A stretch of 37,081 nt of DNA from Candidatus Shapirobacteria bacterium (GTDB lineage: Bacteria; Patescibacteriota; Microgenomatia; UBA12405): the NCBI GenBank assembly GCA_028704635.1, contig JAQWFB010000008.1, forward strand, positions 1-37,081, written 5' to 3'. Positions 22,738 through 29,202 of this stretch are shown piece after piece. The notes below the pieces were generated by a model. That model worked only from the letters and a program-made list of their open reading frames with translations. It did no database searches and was not told the origin of the DNA. The translations under genes were made by a program, and so were the position numbers. Numbering within the stretch: position 1 is the first letter of the stretch; each line of letters begins with the position of its first letter.

Positions 22738-24234
22738 GTGAGTATTGAAGATATAAAATCACCATTACCAGCCAGGAAAGTGTTCTTTGAGGGCGAAAAT
22801 AAAACTGAAGATGTGAATGAACAACCAATAGTGATGCCACGAATAGAAAACGTTGATCAACCGATAAAAACAGAAGAAATAAAAAAGAAAAATAAAAAAC
22901 CTCTAATTTTGATGGTGGTATTAGCAATTTTATTGTTATTGGGTGGAGGAATTTTCTTTTTTTTAAAAAGTAGAAATGTAGATAAAACAGTAACACTAAA
23001 CTATTGGGGATTATGGGAAGACGAAAGTGTTATGAATGGGATAATTGCTGATTTTGAGACAAAAAATCCGAATATAAAAATTACATATAAAAAGAAACAA
23101 AAAGATGGATATAGAGGTTTATTAGCCGGAAGATTGGCAAAATCAGGAGAAACTGAGGATGTGCCAGATATTTTTAGAATTCATAATACTTGGATTCCGA
23201 TGTTTGAAAACAATTTAGCGCCAGTTCCTAGTGAAACAGTGACCAATATTGGACTAGAAACTGATTTTTTTGATGTTTATAAAAATGATTTAAAGGTAAA
23301 TGGAGGGTGGTTATCGGTGCCATTGATGTATGACGGTTTGGTTATGTTTTACAATTCAGAACTTTTAAATAAAGCACAAGTCGAGGTCCCAAACGATTGG
23401 TGGAGTTTAAAAAAAGCAGCGGTTAAAATAACTGAAAAAGATGACAAGGAAAAAATTAAAGTGGCAGGGGCGGCACTTGGTTTAACTGATAATGTGGATC
23501 ATTGGAGTGATGTTGTTGGGTTGATGATGAAACAAAATGGAGTTAATTTTACAGATATTGGTTCGACTGAAAATGCGACTAAATTGAAGGATGTTTTTAG
23601 TTTTTATACTTTGTTTAAAACTAGCGATAAAGTTTGGGATGAAACACTACCAAATTCGACTCAATTTTTTGCCAGTGGAAATTTAGGTTTTTATTTTGGC
23701 CCATCATGGAGGGTTTTTGACATTCAAGCTTTAAATCCAAATTTAAAATTTGGGATAGCGAGTATGCCTCAATTACCAACGACATCATCTGTATCGACTA
23801 GTGAAGTAGGCGCTGGAGCTGAGTTGACAAATATTTATTGGGCAAGTTATTGGACTGAAGGTGTTAATAGTAAAAGTAAATATCAAGAAGAAGCTTGGAA
23901 ATTTTTGGAATATTTATCGTCGGCTGAAGTTTTAGAAAAAATGTATCAAGCTGATTCACAAATCAGAAGTTTTGGACAAATTTATCCAAGAAAGAGTATG
24001 GTTAATAAAATAAGCAGTAATGATAAAATTAAACCTTTAGTTGAGACGGCAAATAGTGCCACAAGTTGGTATTTGGCTTCAAATACTTGGGATGATGGTT
24101 TAAACACACAGATGCAAAAATATTTTAGTGATGCTGTGAATACTATTTTGATTAATAGTTCAGACACTGAAGAAGCTGTTACTACGGTAGTTAGTGGGAT
24201 ATCTCAATTACAACAAAAATACGAATTAAAATAA
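22738..24234 (+). CDS. membrane-tethered extracellular solute-binding protein
   Basis: 498 residues, GTG start. A charged cytoplasmic N-terminus of about 54 residues leads into one transmembrane helix (about 55-76) and then a periplasmic-binding-protein fold of the sugar-binding (SBP_bac_1) type: VTLNYWGLWED, IADFETKNPNIKITYKK, GGWLSVPLMYDGLVMFYNSELL, and a SWYLASNTWDDGLNTQMQKYF end region. There is no lipobox, so it is anchored by the helix. No ABC permease or ATPase is adjacent; TIM follows after 3 nt. The ligand is unknown. Confidence 0.85.
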   Translation: MSIEDIKSPLPARKVFFEGENKTEDVNEQPIVMPRIENVDQPIKTEEIKKKNKKPLILMVVLAILLLLGGGIFFFLKSRNVDKTVTLNYWGLWEDESVMNGIIADFETKNPNIKITYKKKQKDGYRGLLAGRLAKSGETEDVPDIFRIHNTWIPMFENNLAPVPSETVTNIGLETDFFDVYKNDLKVNGGWLSVPLMYDGLVMFYNSELLNKAQVEVPNDWWSLKKAAVKITEKDDKEKIKVAGAALGLTDNVDHWSDVVGLMMKQNGVNFTDIGSTENATKLKDVFSFYTLFKTSDKVWDETLPNSTQFFASGNLGFYFGPSWRVFDIQALNPNLKFGIASMPQLPTTSSVSTSEVGAGAELTNIYWASYWTEGVNSKSKYQEEAWKFLEYLSSAEVLEKMYQADSQIRSFGQIYPRKSMVNKISSNDKIKPLVETANSATSWYLASNTWDDGLNTQMQKYFSDAVNTILINSSDTEEAVTTVVSGISQLQQKYELK

Positions 24235-24237
24235 AAT

Positions 24238-24885
24238 ATGATTTTAGTAAATTTTAAATTATATAAAGAAACATTTGGAGATGGAGCTTTGAAGTTGGCG
24301 GAAATTTGTAAAAAGGTAAGTCAAAAAAGTGGAGTGAAAATTATTCCGGTGGTTTCGGTATTAGATGCGGTTAGAATTAAAGAAAAATTAGACATGGAAG
24401 TTTATTTACAGGCAGTGGATGAATTTAATGATGGGGCAAAAACAGGATTCACATCCCCTTTTCAAGCTGCATCTCTTAAAATAGACGGATCGATTTTGAA
24501 TCATTCAGAACACCGAATTAAACCAGGAACAGTAAAGAAAATGTTGGCTGATTGGCCAAAAGATTTTAAATCAGTGGTTTGTATTAGTAGTTTGGGACAG
24601 GCGGAAGGATGGGCAAAAAATATTAAACCAGATATAATTGCCTACGAACCGAAAGAATTTATTGGAAATAAAGAAAAATCGGTGGCCAGTGAAAAACCAG
24701 AAATAATAAAAAAAATAGTAGAAAAATATCCTAAGATTCCAATCTTAGTAGGAGCTGGAATACATTCAAAGGAGGATGTATCTGTATCTTTAAAATTAGG
24801 GGCAAAAGGAGTTTTAATTTCAACCTTTATTATAAAAGCAAAGGATCCGGAAAAGGAATTAACTGAAATTGCATCTGCTTTTTAG
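24238..24885 (+). CDS. tpiA: triosephosphate isomerase, archaeal-type
   Basis: 215 residues, interconverting dihydroxyacetone phosphate and glyceraldehyde 3-phosphate. N5 and K7 are in VNFKLY, the electrophilic His is H89 in LNHSEHR, the catalytic base is E137 in YEPKEFIG, and the phosphate loop is VGAGIHS followed by GVLIST. The short length and the NHSEHR/EPKEFIG forms match the archaeal class rather than the roughly 250-residue bacterial enzyme. It follows the binding-protein gene by 3 nt with no Shine-Dalgarno and no separate promoter, so it is probably co-transcribed. Confidence 0.9.
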   Translation: MILVNFKLYKETFGDGALKLAEICKKVSQKSGVKIIPVVSVLDAVRIKEKLDMEVYLQAVDEFNDGAKTGFTSPFQAASLKIDGSILNHSEHRIKPGTVKKMLADWPKDFKSVVCISSLGQAEGWAKNIKPDIIAYEPKEFIGNKEKSVASEKPEIIKKIVEKYPKIPILVGAGIHSKEDVSVSLKLGAKGVLISTFIIKAKDPEKELTEIASAF

Positions 24886-24905
24886 TTTTTTGACTATATT
24901 ATTGA

Positions 24906-24911
24906 TATAAT
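24906..24911 (+). promoter_or_regulatory. -10 box of the SPFH protein gene
   Basis: TATAAT ends 11 nt before the ATG at 24923, giving a leader of only about 4-5 nt. Confidence 0.5.
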
Positions 24912-24922
24912 CATCTAGATAT

Positions 24923-25582
24923 ATGGCATCAATAGACAATTTATTAGTATCACTTCTCGTTGACGAGGTTGTTGGCGGTTTTATAGTGACAGTACCACCA
25001 GGCCATGTGGCTTGTATTTATAGTATTTTTACGGGGGTGATGAAAAATGTTTGGTACCCGGGAATGCATTTTAAAGTGCCATTAATTCATAGGGCTAAGC
25101 TTTTTAACGCTCAATTAATTGAATACACTATTTCGAAGGATGTTACTTTGAAAGACAATAAAGAAATCATGGGTGATGAAGTGATTAATGCAGTGACATC
25201 TGATAATAAATTTGTGGCGGTAGAAGCTACGGTTTTAATAAAACTTGACACTGAAAGATTGCCAGAAATTTGGCAAAATATCGGCGAGAATTTTGTTTCA
25301 AAAGTGGTTAGACCCGTAACTAGAAGTCGCATAAGAAAAGTTTTAACAAATCATACTTTAATTAAAGCCTTGTCAACCGACAGAAGTATTATTGAAGATG
25401 AAGTCAAACAAGAATTAATAGACTCTTTGAGTCAACATGGATTACAAGTTGATAATTTTTATCTAAGTTCACTAACTCCGATCGAAGGAATGCAACAAAT
25501 GGAAGGAACAATTATTAACCAGGAAGAAGTTATCCAGCCGATAGAGTTAAAAACCAACACTGATTTGGGGATGAGATTTTAA
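24923..25582 (+). CDS. SPFH/Band 7 (prohibitin-like) protein
   Basis: 219 residues. The Band 7 domain occupies most of the chain: GGFIVTVPPGHVACIYSIFTGVMKNVWYPGMHFKVP, then the strand-rich ISKDVT and VEATVLIKLD. The hydrophobic N-terminus (about 4-22) can insert in the membrane only weakly. SPFH proteins form membrane-associated oligomeric scaffolds; the long C-terminal coiled coil of flotillins is absent. The last 53 nt overlap the convergent comF-like gene. Confidence 0.85.
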   Translation: MASIDNLLVSLLVDEVVGGFIVTVPPGHVACIYSIFTGVMKNVWYPGMHFKVPLIHRAKLFNAQLIEYTISKDVTLKDNKEIMGDEVINAVTSDNKFVAVEATVLIKLDTERLPEIWQNIGENFVSKVVRPVTRSRIRKVLTNHTLIKALSTDRSIIEDEVKQELIDSLSQHGLQVDNFYLSSLTPIEGMQQMEGTIINQEEVIQPIELKTNTDLGMRF

Positions 25583-26177
25583 GAGTTTTTTGAGCAGAAA
25601 TTAGAGTTGATTGGGTGGTACAGACATCATCAAAAAGAATAAAGTTTTGATGTTTAAATTTTCCTGATACTGGGGATAAAGAGAAAATATTGGCGACATT
25701 GTTTTTTCTGTCTTTAATATTTTTAAATCGGGCTTGAACGGCAGTGTTTTGGTAACGGATTAAAATTTGATTGGAAAAATCTAAAGAAAGTTTTGAGGCA
25801 ATTTTTTGACTTAAAATATCTGATTGGTTAAAACCACGCCAGTTTTGACGAGATTGATGAAGAGGAATAGGAATTAAAACAAAATTATTTTGATGCCAAT
25901 ATTTAATTAAATTTGGAAATTTTGATTTTAAGGTTTTAACGCAAAAATCGGCTAAATCATTGGTATTATCGGAAACAAAACCATATTTTAAATCGACAAT
26001 GGCTGATTTTATAAATGAATGATATTTAAAAAGACTAAGACCTCCATTAAAACCATTTTGAGGTGGTTTAGTATTTAAAATGTTGATATTTTTTTGACAT
26101 TTTGAACAGATGTATTCCCCTGTTTGGCCGCAACCGTAGCATTTTTTAGGAAAGATTAGATCTAAAATTAATGACAT
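25530..26177 (-). CDS. ComF family phosphoribosyltransferase-like protein
   Basis: 215 residues. An N-terminal zinc ribbon (CYGCGQTGEYICSKC) precedes a type I phosphoribosyltransferase domain with IPIPLHQSRQNWRGFNQS and the PRPP-binding loop ILFDDVCTTQSTL. ComF/GntX proteins are needed for natural transformation in several bacteria, at the cytoplasmic side of the DNA-uptake path. This fits the VirD4- and pilin-like genes in the window. TATCAT ends 6 nt before the ATG and overlaps the -10 of the divergent gene. The C-terminus overlaps the SPFH gene by 53 nt. Confidence 0.88.
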   Translation of the reverse strand: MSLILDLIFPKKCYGCGQTGEYICSKCQKNINILNTKPPQNGFNGGLSLFKYHSFIKSAIVDLKYGFVSDNTNDLADFCVKTLKSKFPNLIKYWHQNNFVLIPIPLHQSRQNWRGFNQSDILSQKIASKLSLDFSNQILIRYQNTAVQARFKNIKDRKNNVANIFSLSPVSGKFKHQNFILFDDVCTTQSTLISAQKTLKISSPNQCWFLTLSAG

Positions 26178-26182
26178 TGTTG

Positions 26183-26189
26183 TATGATA
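26183..26189. promoter_or_regulatory. overlapping divergent -10 boxes (comF-like / membrane protein)
   Basis: Plus-strand TATGAT (26183-26188) and minus-strand TATCAT (26184-26189) overlap with a 1-nt offset. Start codons lie 5 nt (26194) and 6 nt (26177) away, so the two ORFs are separated by only 16 bp. Confidence 0.7.
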
Positions 26190-26193
26190 TATT

Positions 26194-27249
26194 ATGAATC
26201 AAAATTTGACAAAAAGAGGGAACGCAGCGGATTTAGTTTTAATTTTGATGATTTCAGCTTTGGTAACACTTTTAGTGACTAGATATTTTTTGCAATTATT
26301 TGGTTGGCCAACAATCAGTTTTGGAGTGTGGCATATTGCTCATGCTAATTGGGGAGGGATGCTGATGGTAATTGGTAGTATGTTAATGTTGGTATTTCAT
26401 GGCGAAAAAATTAGAAAAACGGCAGCAATAATTTCGGGAATGGGATGGGGACTTTTTATTGATGAGGTGGGTAAATATATTACTAAAGATAATGATTATT
26501 GGTTTCAACCAGCGATAATTATTATTTATATTAGTTTTATTGCGTTGTATTTAATTTATCGACATTTAGAAAATAATCAGCCACAGGACACAAAGACTCT
26601 TTTGTATGCGGCGATTACTAAATTGGAAGATGTAGTAGAAAATGATTTGGATGAAAATGAAAAACGAGAGACGATAAAAAATTTGCAAAAAGTTATTAAA
26701 AAGAAAAATGATTTAAATATTAAAAATTTAGCAAAAGAATTAAAATTATTTTTTGAAAAACAAGAAACAAAAAAAATAAATCCAAATAGTTGGTGGAGAA
26801 TGTTAATAGCTAAAACCGGGTACTTTTCATATAATAAATTTTTTAAAACAAGACTGGTGACTTTTATTTTGGCTATTTATGCCAGTGTTTGGGCAATCGA
26901 TAAAATTCAGGAAACGATTCGTATTTTAATTAATCCACAAAAAATGCAAATGCTTCAGAAGTTTAGTGGTGGTTATGATCTTATTTCTAAATCGGATTTT
27001 TATATGATGGCGGGCAAAATATTTTTTGATTCAATTACGGCGATATTTTTTGTAATGGGAATATTTTTTATGACCACCAAAAGGAAAGTTAAGGGATTAA
27101 AGTTTTTTCAAATGGGATTGATTGTGGGTATATTTTTATCGTCGGTGTTTAAATTATATTTTGAACAATTTAGTGAAGTGTGGGTTTTGGCGACAAGTAT
27201 TATTTTATTTTTCGTCATTTCTAAGATGAAAAAGGAGATTTCCGCCTAA
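26194..27249 (+). CDS. multi-pass membrane protein of unknown function
   Basis: 351 residues. N-terminal hydrophobic helices at about 12-34, 44-67, 75-90 and 104-124, a charged cytoplasmic stretch (about 125-215, Lys/Glu-rich), then further helices at about 217-236, 268-292, 300-320 and 325-345. The motif GWGLFIDEVGKYITKDNDYW, between helices 3 and 4, has conserved-looking acidic and aromatic residues, but no function is known to me. It is monocistronic, leaderless-type, and ends just before a perfect palindrome. Confidence 0.7.
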   Translation: MNQNLTKRGNAADLVLILMISALVTLLVTRYFLQLFGWPTISFGVWHIAHANWGGMLMVIGSMLMLVFHGEKIRKTAAIISGMGWGLFIDEVGKYITKDNDYWFQPAIIIIYISFIALYLIYRHLENNQPQDTKTLLYAAITKLEDVVENDLDENEKRETIKNLQKVIKKKNDLNIKNLAKELKLFFEKQETKKINPNSWWRMLIAKTGYFSYNKFFKTRLVTFILAIYASVWAIDKIQETIRILINPQKMQMLQKFSGGYDLISKSDFYMMAGKIFFDSITAIFFVMGIFFMTTKRKVKGLKFFQMGLIVGIFLSSVFKLYFEQFSEVWVLATSIILFFVISKMKKEISA

Positions 27250-27262
27250 ATTGTTTGGGGGT

Positions 27263-27290
27263 GTAGAGACGCAATATATTGCGTCTCTAC
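27263..27290. repeat. perfect 28-bp palindrome between membrane-protein gene and tmRNA
   Basis: The arm GTAGAGACGCAATA is followed by its exact reverse complement with no loop. It may terminate the upstream gene. Similar GTAGAGACGC...GCGTCTCTAC palindromes are, from memory, scattered in other bacterial genomes, so it is probably a copy of a mobile or REP-like palindrome. Confidence 0.9.
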
Positions 27291-27307
27291 TAAAAATGAC
27301 CCAAAAA

Positions 27308-27316
27308 TGCTATAAT
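27308..27316 (+). promoter_or_regulatory. extended -10 promoter of tmRNA
   Basis: TGCTATAAT (extended -10) ends 11 nt before the predicted mature 5' end of tmRNA. The same extended box precedes tRNA-Asn. Confidence 0.65.
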
Positions 27317-27327
27317 ATAGACCTCCT

Positions 27328-27750
27328 GGAGATGTATTGCATTGACGGAGTTAGAACTTTAAAAAGCTGCAAGCCGACTTTGATTCATGAGTCGTTAAAC
27401 AGAGTCAAAACAATTATGCCAAAAATACTTTTGGTGTCAAATTAACCGAAGTTGCAAACGCCTTTACTGGTGCTTTCGTTCCTAAAGTTAATGCTTACGC
27501 TTTAGCTTAAGCACGACCATTTTTTAGTTTTCTGTTCTGAGGGGAATTAAAAAGTGTTAACTAAATCAGAACGCTGTTATTAGGATCTCGATTTTCTAAT
27601 AATTTAAGAGAGGGGTAATGCCCTCAATAATCGACATTCCAACACTTTTCGCTTACTTTAGTTGTTGGAAGTGTAGGATAAAGTAATTTAAGCTTGTAGA
27701 GGTTTTTTACAGTCGACTTTCGGACCTGGGTTCATTACCTGGCATCTCCG
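27328..27750 (+). ncRNA. ssrA: transfer-messenger RNA (tmRNA)
   Basis: 423 nt. The 5' end GGAGATG pairs with CATCTCC at the 3' end to close the tRNA-like domain, and CTGGG/CCTGG with a 7-nt loop forms a divergent T-arm. The tag ORF (27454-27510) opens with GCAAAC, as in E. coli, and encodes ANAFTGAFVPKVNAYALA before TAA. Paired segments such as GTTCTGA/TCAGAAC follow, as expected for the pseudoknots. It rescues ribosomes stalled on broken mRNAs, with SmpB (encoded 0.9 kb away). The molecule is the standard, not circularly permuted, form. CCA is not encoded. Confidence 0.95.
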
Positions 27751-27759
27751 CTAAATAGA

Positions 27760-27782
27760 AAATCCGCTTTGGCGGATTTTTT
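27760..27782 (+). terminator. intrinsic terminator of tmRNA
   Basis: ATCCGC and GCGGAT form a stem with a TTTG loop, followed by six T. It lies 10 nt after the tmRNA 3' end and touches the end of the convergent PIN gene. Confidence 0.88.
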
Positions 27783-28395
27783 AATGAAAATTATCTAAAT
27801 TAATACGAAATGGAATTTTGACAGAATTGTTTGTTTTTTTATTTGTTATTTGGTCTAATTTTTCAAAAAAAGTATCAAATTGTTCTTTATTAAAACTTAA
27901 AACAGAGAAAGAATTAATAGAACCATTTTGTGGGTGTTCAGTATTAATTACCCCTTCAATATTAAAAACGCATGACGGAAAGTGTTTCTTATTGCCCGTA
28001 ATCAATAAACTATTTTTATAACTGACCATGATTCTTGCTGCTAGAAAAAAATCAGTAAGACTGGCTCCATTTTCGTTTTGTAATTTATAAATTTTTGATA
28101 GCAAAAGAGCATTTTCTTTAATTTTTAGAAAAAATTCTGATGTGTCAGCTATTAAATTAAAGGCATTACTACTTAAAAAATTTTTTCTGGTTTGTAAAGA
28201 TTTTGGTTCATATAAATCTCGATAAAACTCAAATTCGATTAATGGATCTATTTTTAAAAAACTTTTAATTGATATTTTTAAAAATTCTTCACTAAATTGA
28301 CTATCTTTTAATAATCTACAAAGAAAATCATTATCTAAATAAATATCTTTTCCTTTTAAAATTTCAAACAAGTCATTGTTAGCAATTAAGCCCAT
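27781..28395 (-). CDS. PIN-domain protein, putative toxin
   Basis: 204 residues. PIN-like motifs occur in order: an N-terminal strand with Asp (IYLDNDFLCRLL), a central Glu (IEFEFYRDL), SLTDFFLAARIM with a conserved Asp, and LLITGNKKHFP, the TxN..HF box of VapC-type PIN nucleases. PIN toxins are Mg2+-dependent ribonucleases that cut tRNA, rRNA or mRNA. The chain is longer than the usual roughly 130-residue VapC; the last 50 residues form a separate Asn/Phe-rich segment. It overlaps the small upstream gene by 17 nt, the usual antitoxin-toxin arrangement. Confidence 0.75.
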   Translation of the reverse strand: MGLIANNDLFEILKGKDIYLDNDFLCRLLKDSQFSEEFLKISIKSFLKIDPLIEFEFYRDLYEPKSLQTRKNFLSSNAFNLIADTSEFFLKIKENALLLSKIYKLQNENGASLTDFFLAARIMVSYKNSLLITGNKKHFPSCVFNIEGVINTEHPQNGSINSFSVLSFNKEQFDTFFEKLDQITNKKTNNSVKIPFRINLDNFH

Positions 28396-28558
28396 TTTCT
28401 TGAGGTGATAATTCTTCTTCTACTTTTTTATTTTCTTCTATCAAAGAAAGCATTTCTTTAATTAATTGCTCTTCTTCTCTAATAGATAATTGTTTATCTT
28501 TTAACGCCATTTCTTCATCTGATAAAAAATGAGGCTTTAAAACATCGTTTAATTTCAT
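28379..28558 (-). CDS. small acidic protein, putative antitoxin
   Basis: 59 residues, absent from the ORF track. The sequence begins MKLNDVLKPHFLSDEEMALK and continues as a Glu/Lys-rich helix (REEEQLIKEMLSLIEENKKVEEEL). It is highly charged, with no recognisable DNA-binding domain. Its stop lies 17 nt inside the PIN gene, and TATTAT ends 6 nt before its ATG, so it is the first gene of the pair. Size, charge and position fit a type II antitoxin, but the family is not recognised. Confidence 0.6.
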   Translation of the reverse strand: MKLNDVLKPHFLSDEEMALKDKQLSIREEEQLIKEMLSLIEENKKVEEELSPQENGLNC

Positions 28559-28564
28559 ATATTA

Positions 28565-28570
28565 ATAATA
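28565..28570 (-). promoter_or_regulatory. -10 box, leaderless start of the putative antitoxin
   Basis: Minus-strand TATTAT ends 6 nt before the ATG at 28558, between smpB and the toxin-antitoxin-like pair. Confidence 0.6.
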
Positions 28571-28579
28571 CAGGAAAAA

Positions 28580-28993
28580 TTATTTTAAAGTTTTTTTCAT
28601 TTCTTTGGCTTTGATTTTTTCGCGTTTTTCGTACTTGCGCATTTTGCGGCCGACACCGATTTCAACTTTAAACCACTTCCCTTTTGTAAAAATAGAAATG
28701 GGAATCAACATATATTTTTGATTACGAAGGCTGATTAGTTTTAATATTTCTTTTTGAGATAATAATAAATTTCTTTCTTGGGTGGTGTCGATTGGTTGGC
28801 CTTGAGAATATTTATATAAAGGAATAGTTAAATTAAAAAGAATTGGTTGGCCGTTTTTAATTTCAACCTTAGAATTGGCAAATTGAGGGGTTTGAGTGCG
28901 TAACGACTTGGCATCAGAGCCAGTTAAGGCAATGCCGGCTTCAAATTTGGCGATAAATTCGTAATCTCGTGATTCTTTGTTGAAATGTTTCAT
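28580..28993 (-). CDS. smpB: SsrA-binding protein SmpB
   Basis: 137 residues from MKHFNKESRDYEF. The SmpB fold is clear: FIAKFEAGIALTGSDAKSLR, LLLSQKEILKL and KGKWFKVEIGVGRKMRKYEKRE, with the basic C-terminal tail that sits in the empty mRNA channel of stalled ribosomes. It delivers tmRNA to the A site. The ORF track extends 37 codons upstream into hairpin repeats, which is artefactual; the SmpB N-terminus and a TATAAT box 10 nt before this ATG fix the start. Confidence 0.96.
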   Translation of the reverse strand: MKHFNKESRDYEFIAKFEAGIALTGSDAKSLRTQTPQFANSKVEIKNGQPILFNLTIPLYKYSQGQPIDTTQERNLLLSQKEILKLISLRNQKYMLIPISIFTKGKWFKVEIGVGRKMRKYEKREKIKAKEMKKTLK

Positions 28994-29003
28994 GCTTGAT
29001 TGA

Positions 29004-29009
29004 ATTATA
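29004..29009 (-). promoter_or_regulatory. -10 box of smpB
   Basis: Minus-strand TATAAT ends 10 nt before the smpB ATG, giving at most a very short leader. It lies inside the longer ORF of the track. Confidence 0.6.
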
Positions 29010-29015
29010 TCAATA

Positions 29016-29068
29016 TCCCGATAAATCGGGATCGTGTCTTTAGGTGGAAATGCTCCGATAAATCGGAG
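29016..29068. repeat. two short hairpin repeats with the same ATAAA centre
   Basis: TCCCGATAAATCGGGA (29016-29031) and CTCCGATAAATCGGAG (29053-29068) are near-identical palindromes 21 nt apart. A related CTCCGGATAAACCGG sits inside repeat copy 6 at 32920. They lie directly upstream of the smpB promoter. Confidence 0.8.
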
Positions 29069-29073
29069 TTTGA

Positions 29074-29119
29074 TAAATAGGCAAAATTTGGCCCTACGGT
29101 TCAAATTTAGACCTATTTA
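29074..29119. repeat. long imperfect inverted repeat upstream of smpB
   Basis: TAAATAGGCAAAATTTG and CAAATTTAGACCTATTTA can pair around an 11-nt loop. Together with the two small palindromes it makes this gap an unusually folded 200-bp stretch. Confidence 0.7.
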
Positions 29120-29121
29120 AC

Positions 29122-29163
29122 AAAAAAAAAGGGGCTTTGTTGATTTTGTAATCAAAAAGCCCC
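29122..29163 (-). terminator. strong intrinsic terminator of the 3D-domain gene
   Basis: On the minus strand GGGGCTTTTTGAT pairs with ATCAACAAAGCCCC (one bulge), followed by nine T. It lies 40 nt after the stop of the 3D-domain gene. Confidence 0.9.
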
Positions 29164-29202
29164 ATAGGGTTCAGCATAAATAGATTTTTTGAATATTATT
29201 TT

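Noticed and set aside
27251-27445. 64-residue plus-strand ORF
   Set aside because: It lies across the palindrome and the 5' part of tmRNA and has no protein-like composition.
27328-27750. circularly permuted two-piece tmRNA
   Set aside because: The 5' GGAGATG and 3' CATCTCC pair directly and the tag ORF lies between them in the standard order.
28994-29104. 37-codon N-terminal extension of SmpB in the ORF track
   Set aside because: It reads through palindromic repeats and the smpB -10 box; SmpB proteins begin near MKHFNKESRDYEF.
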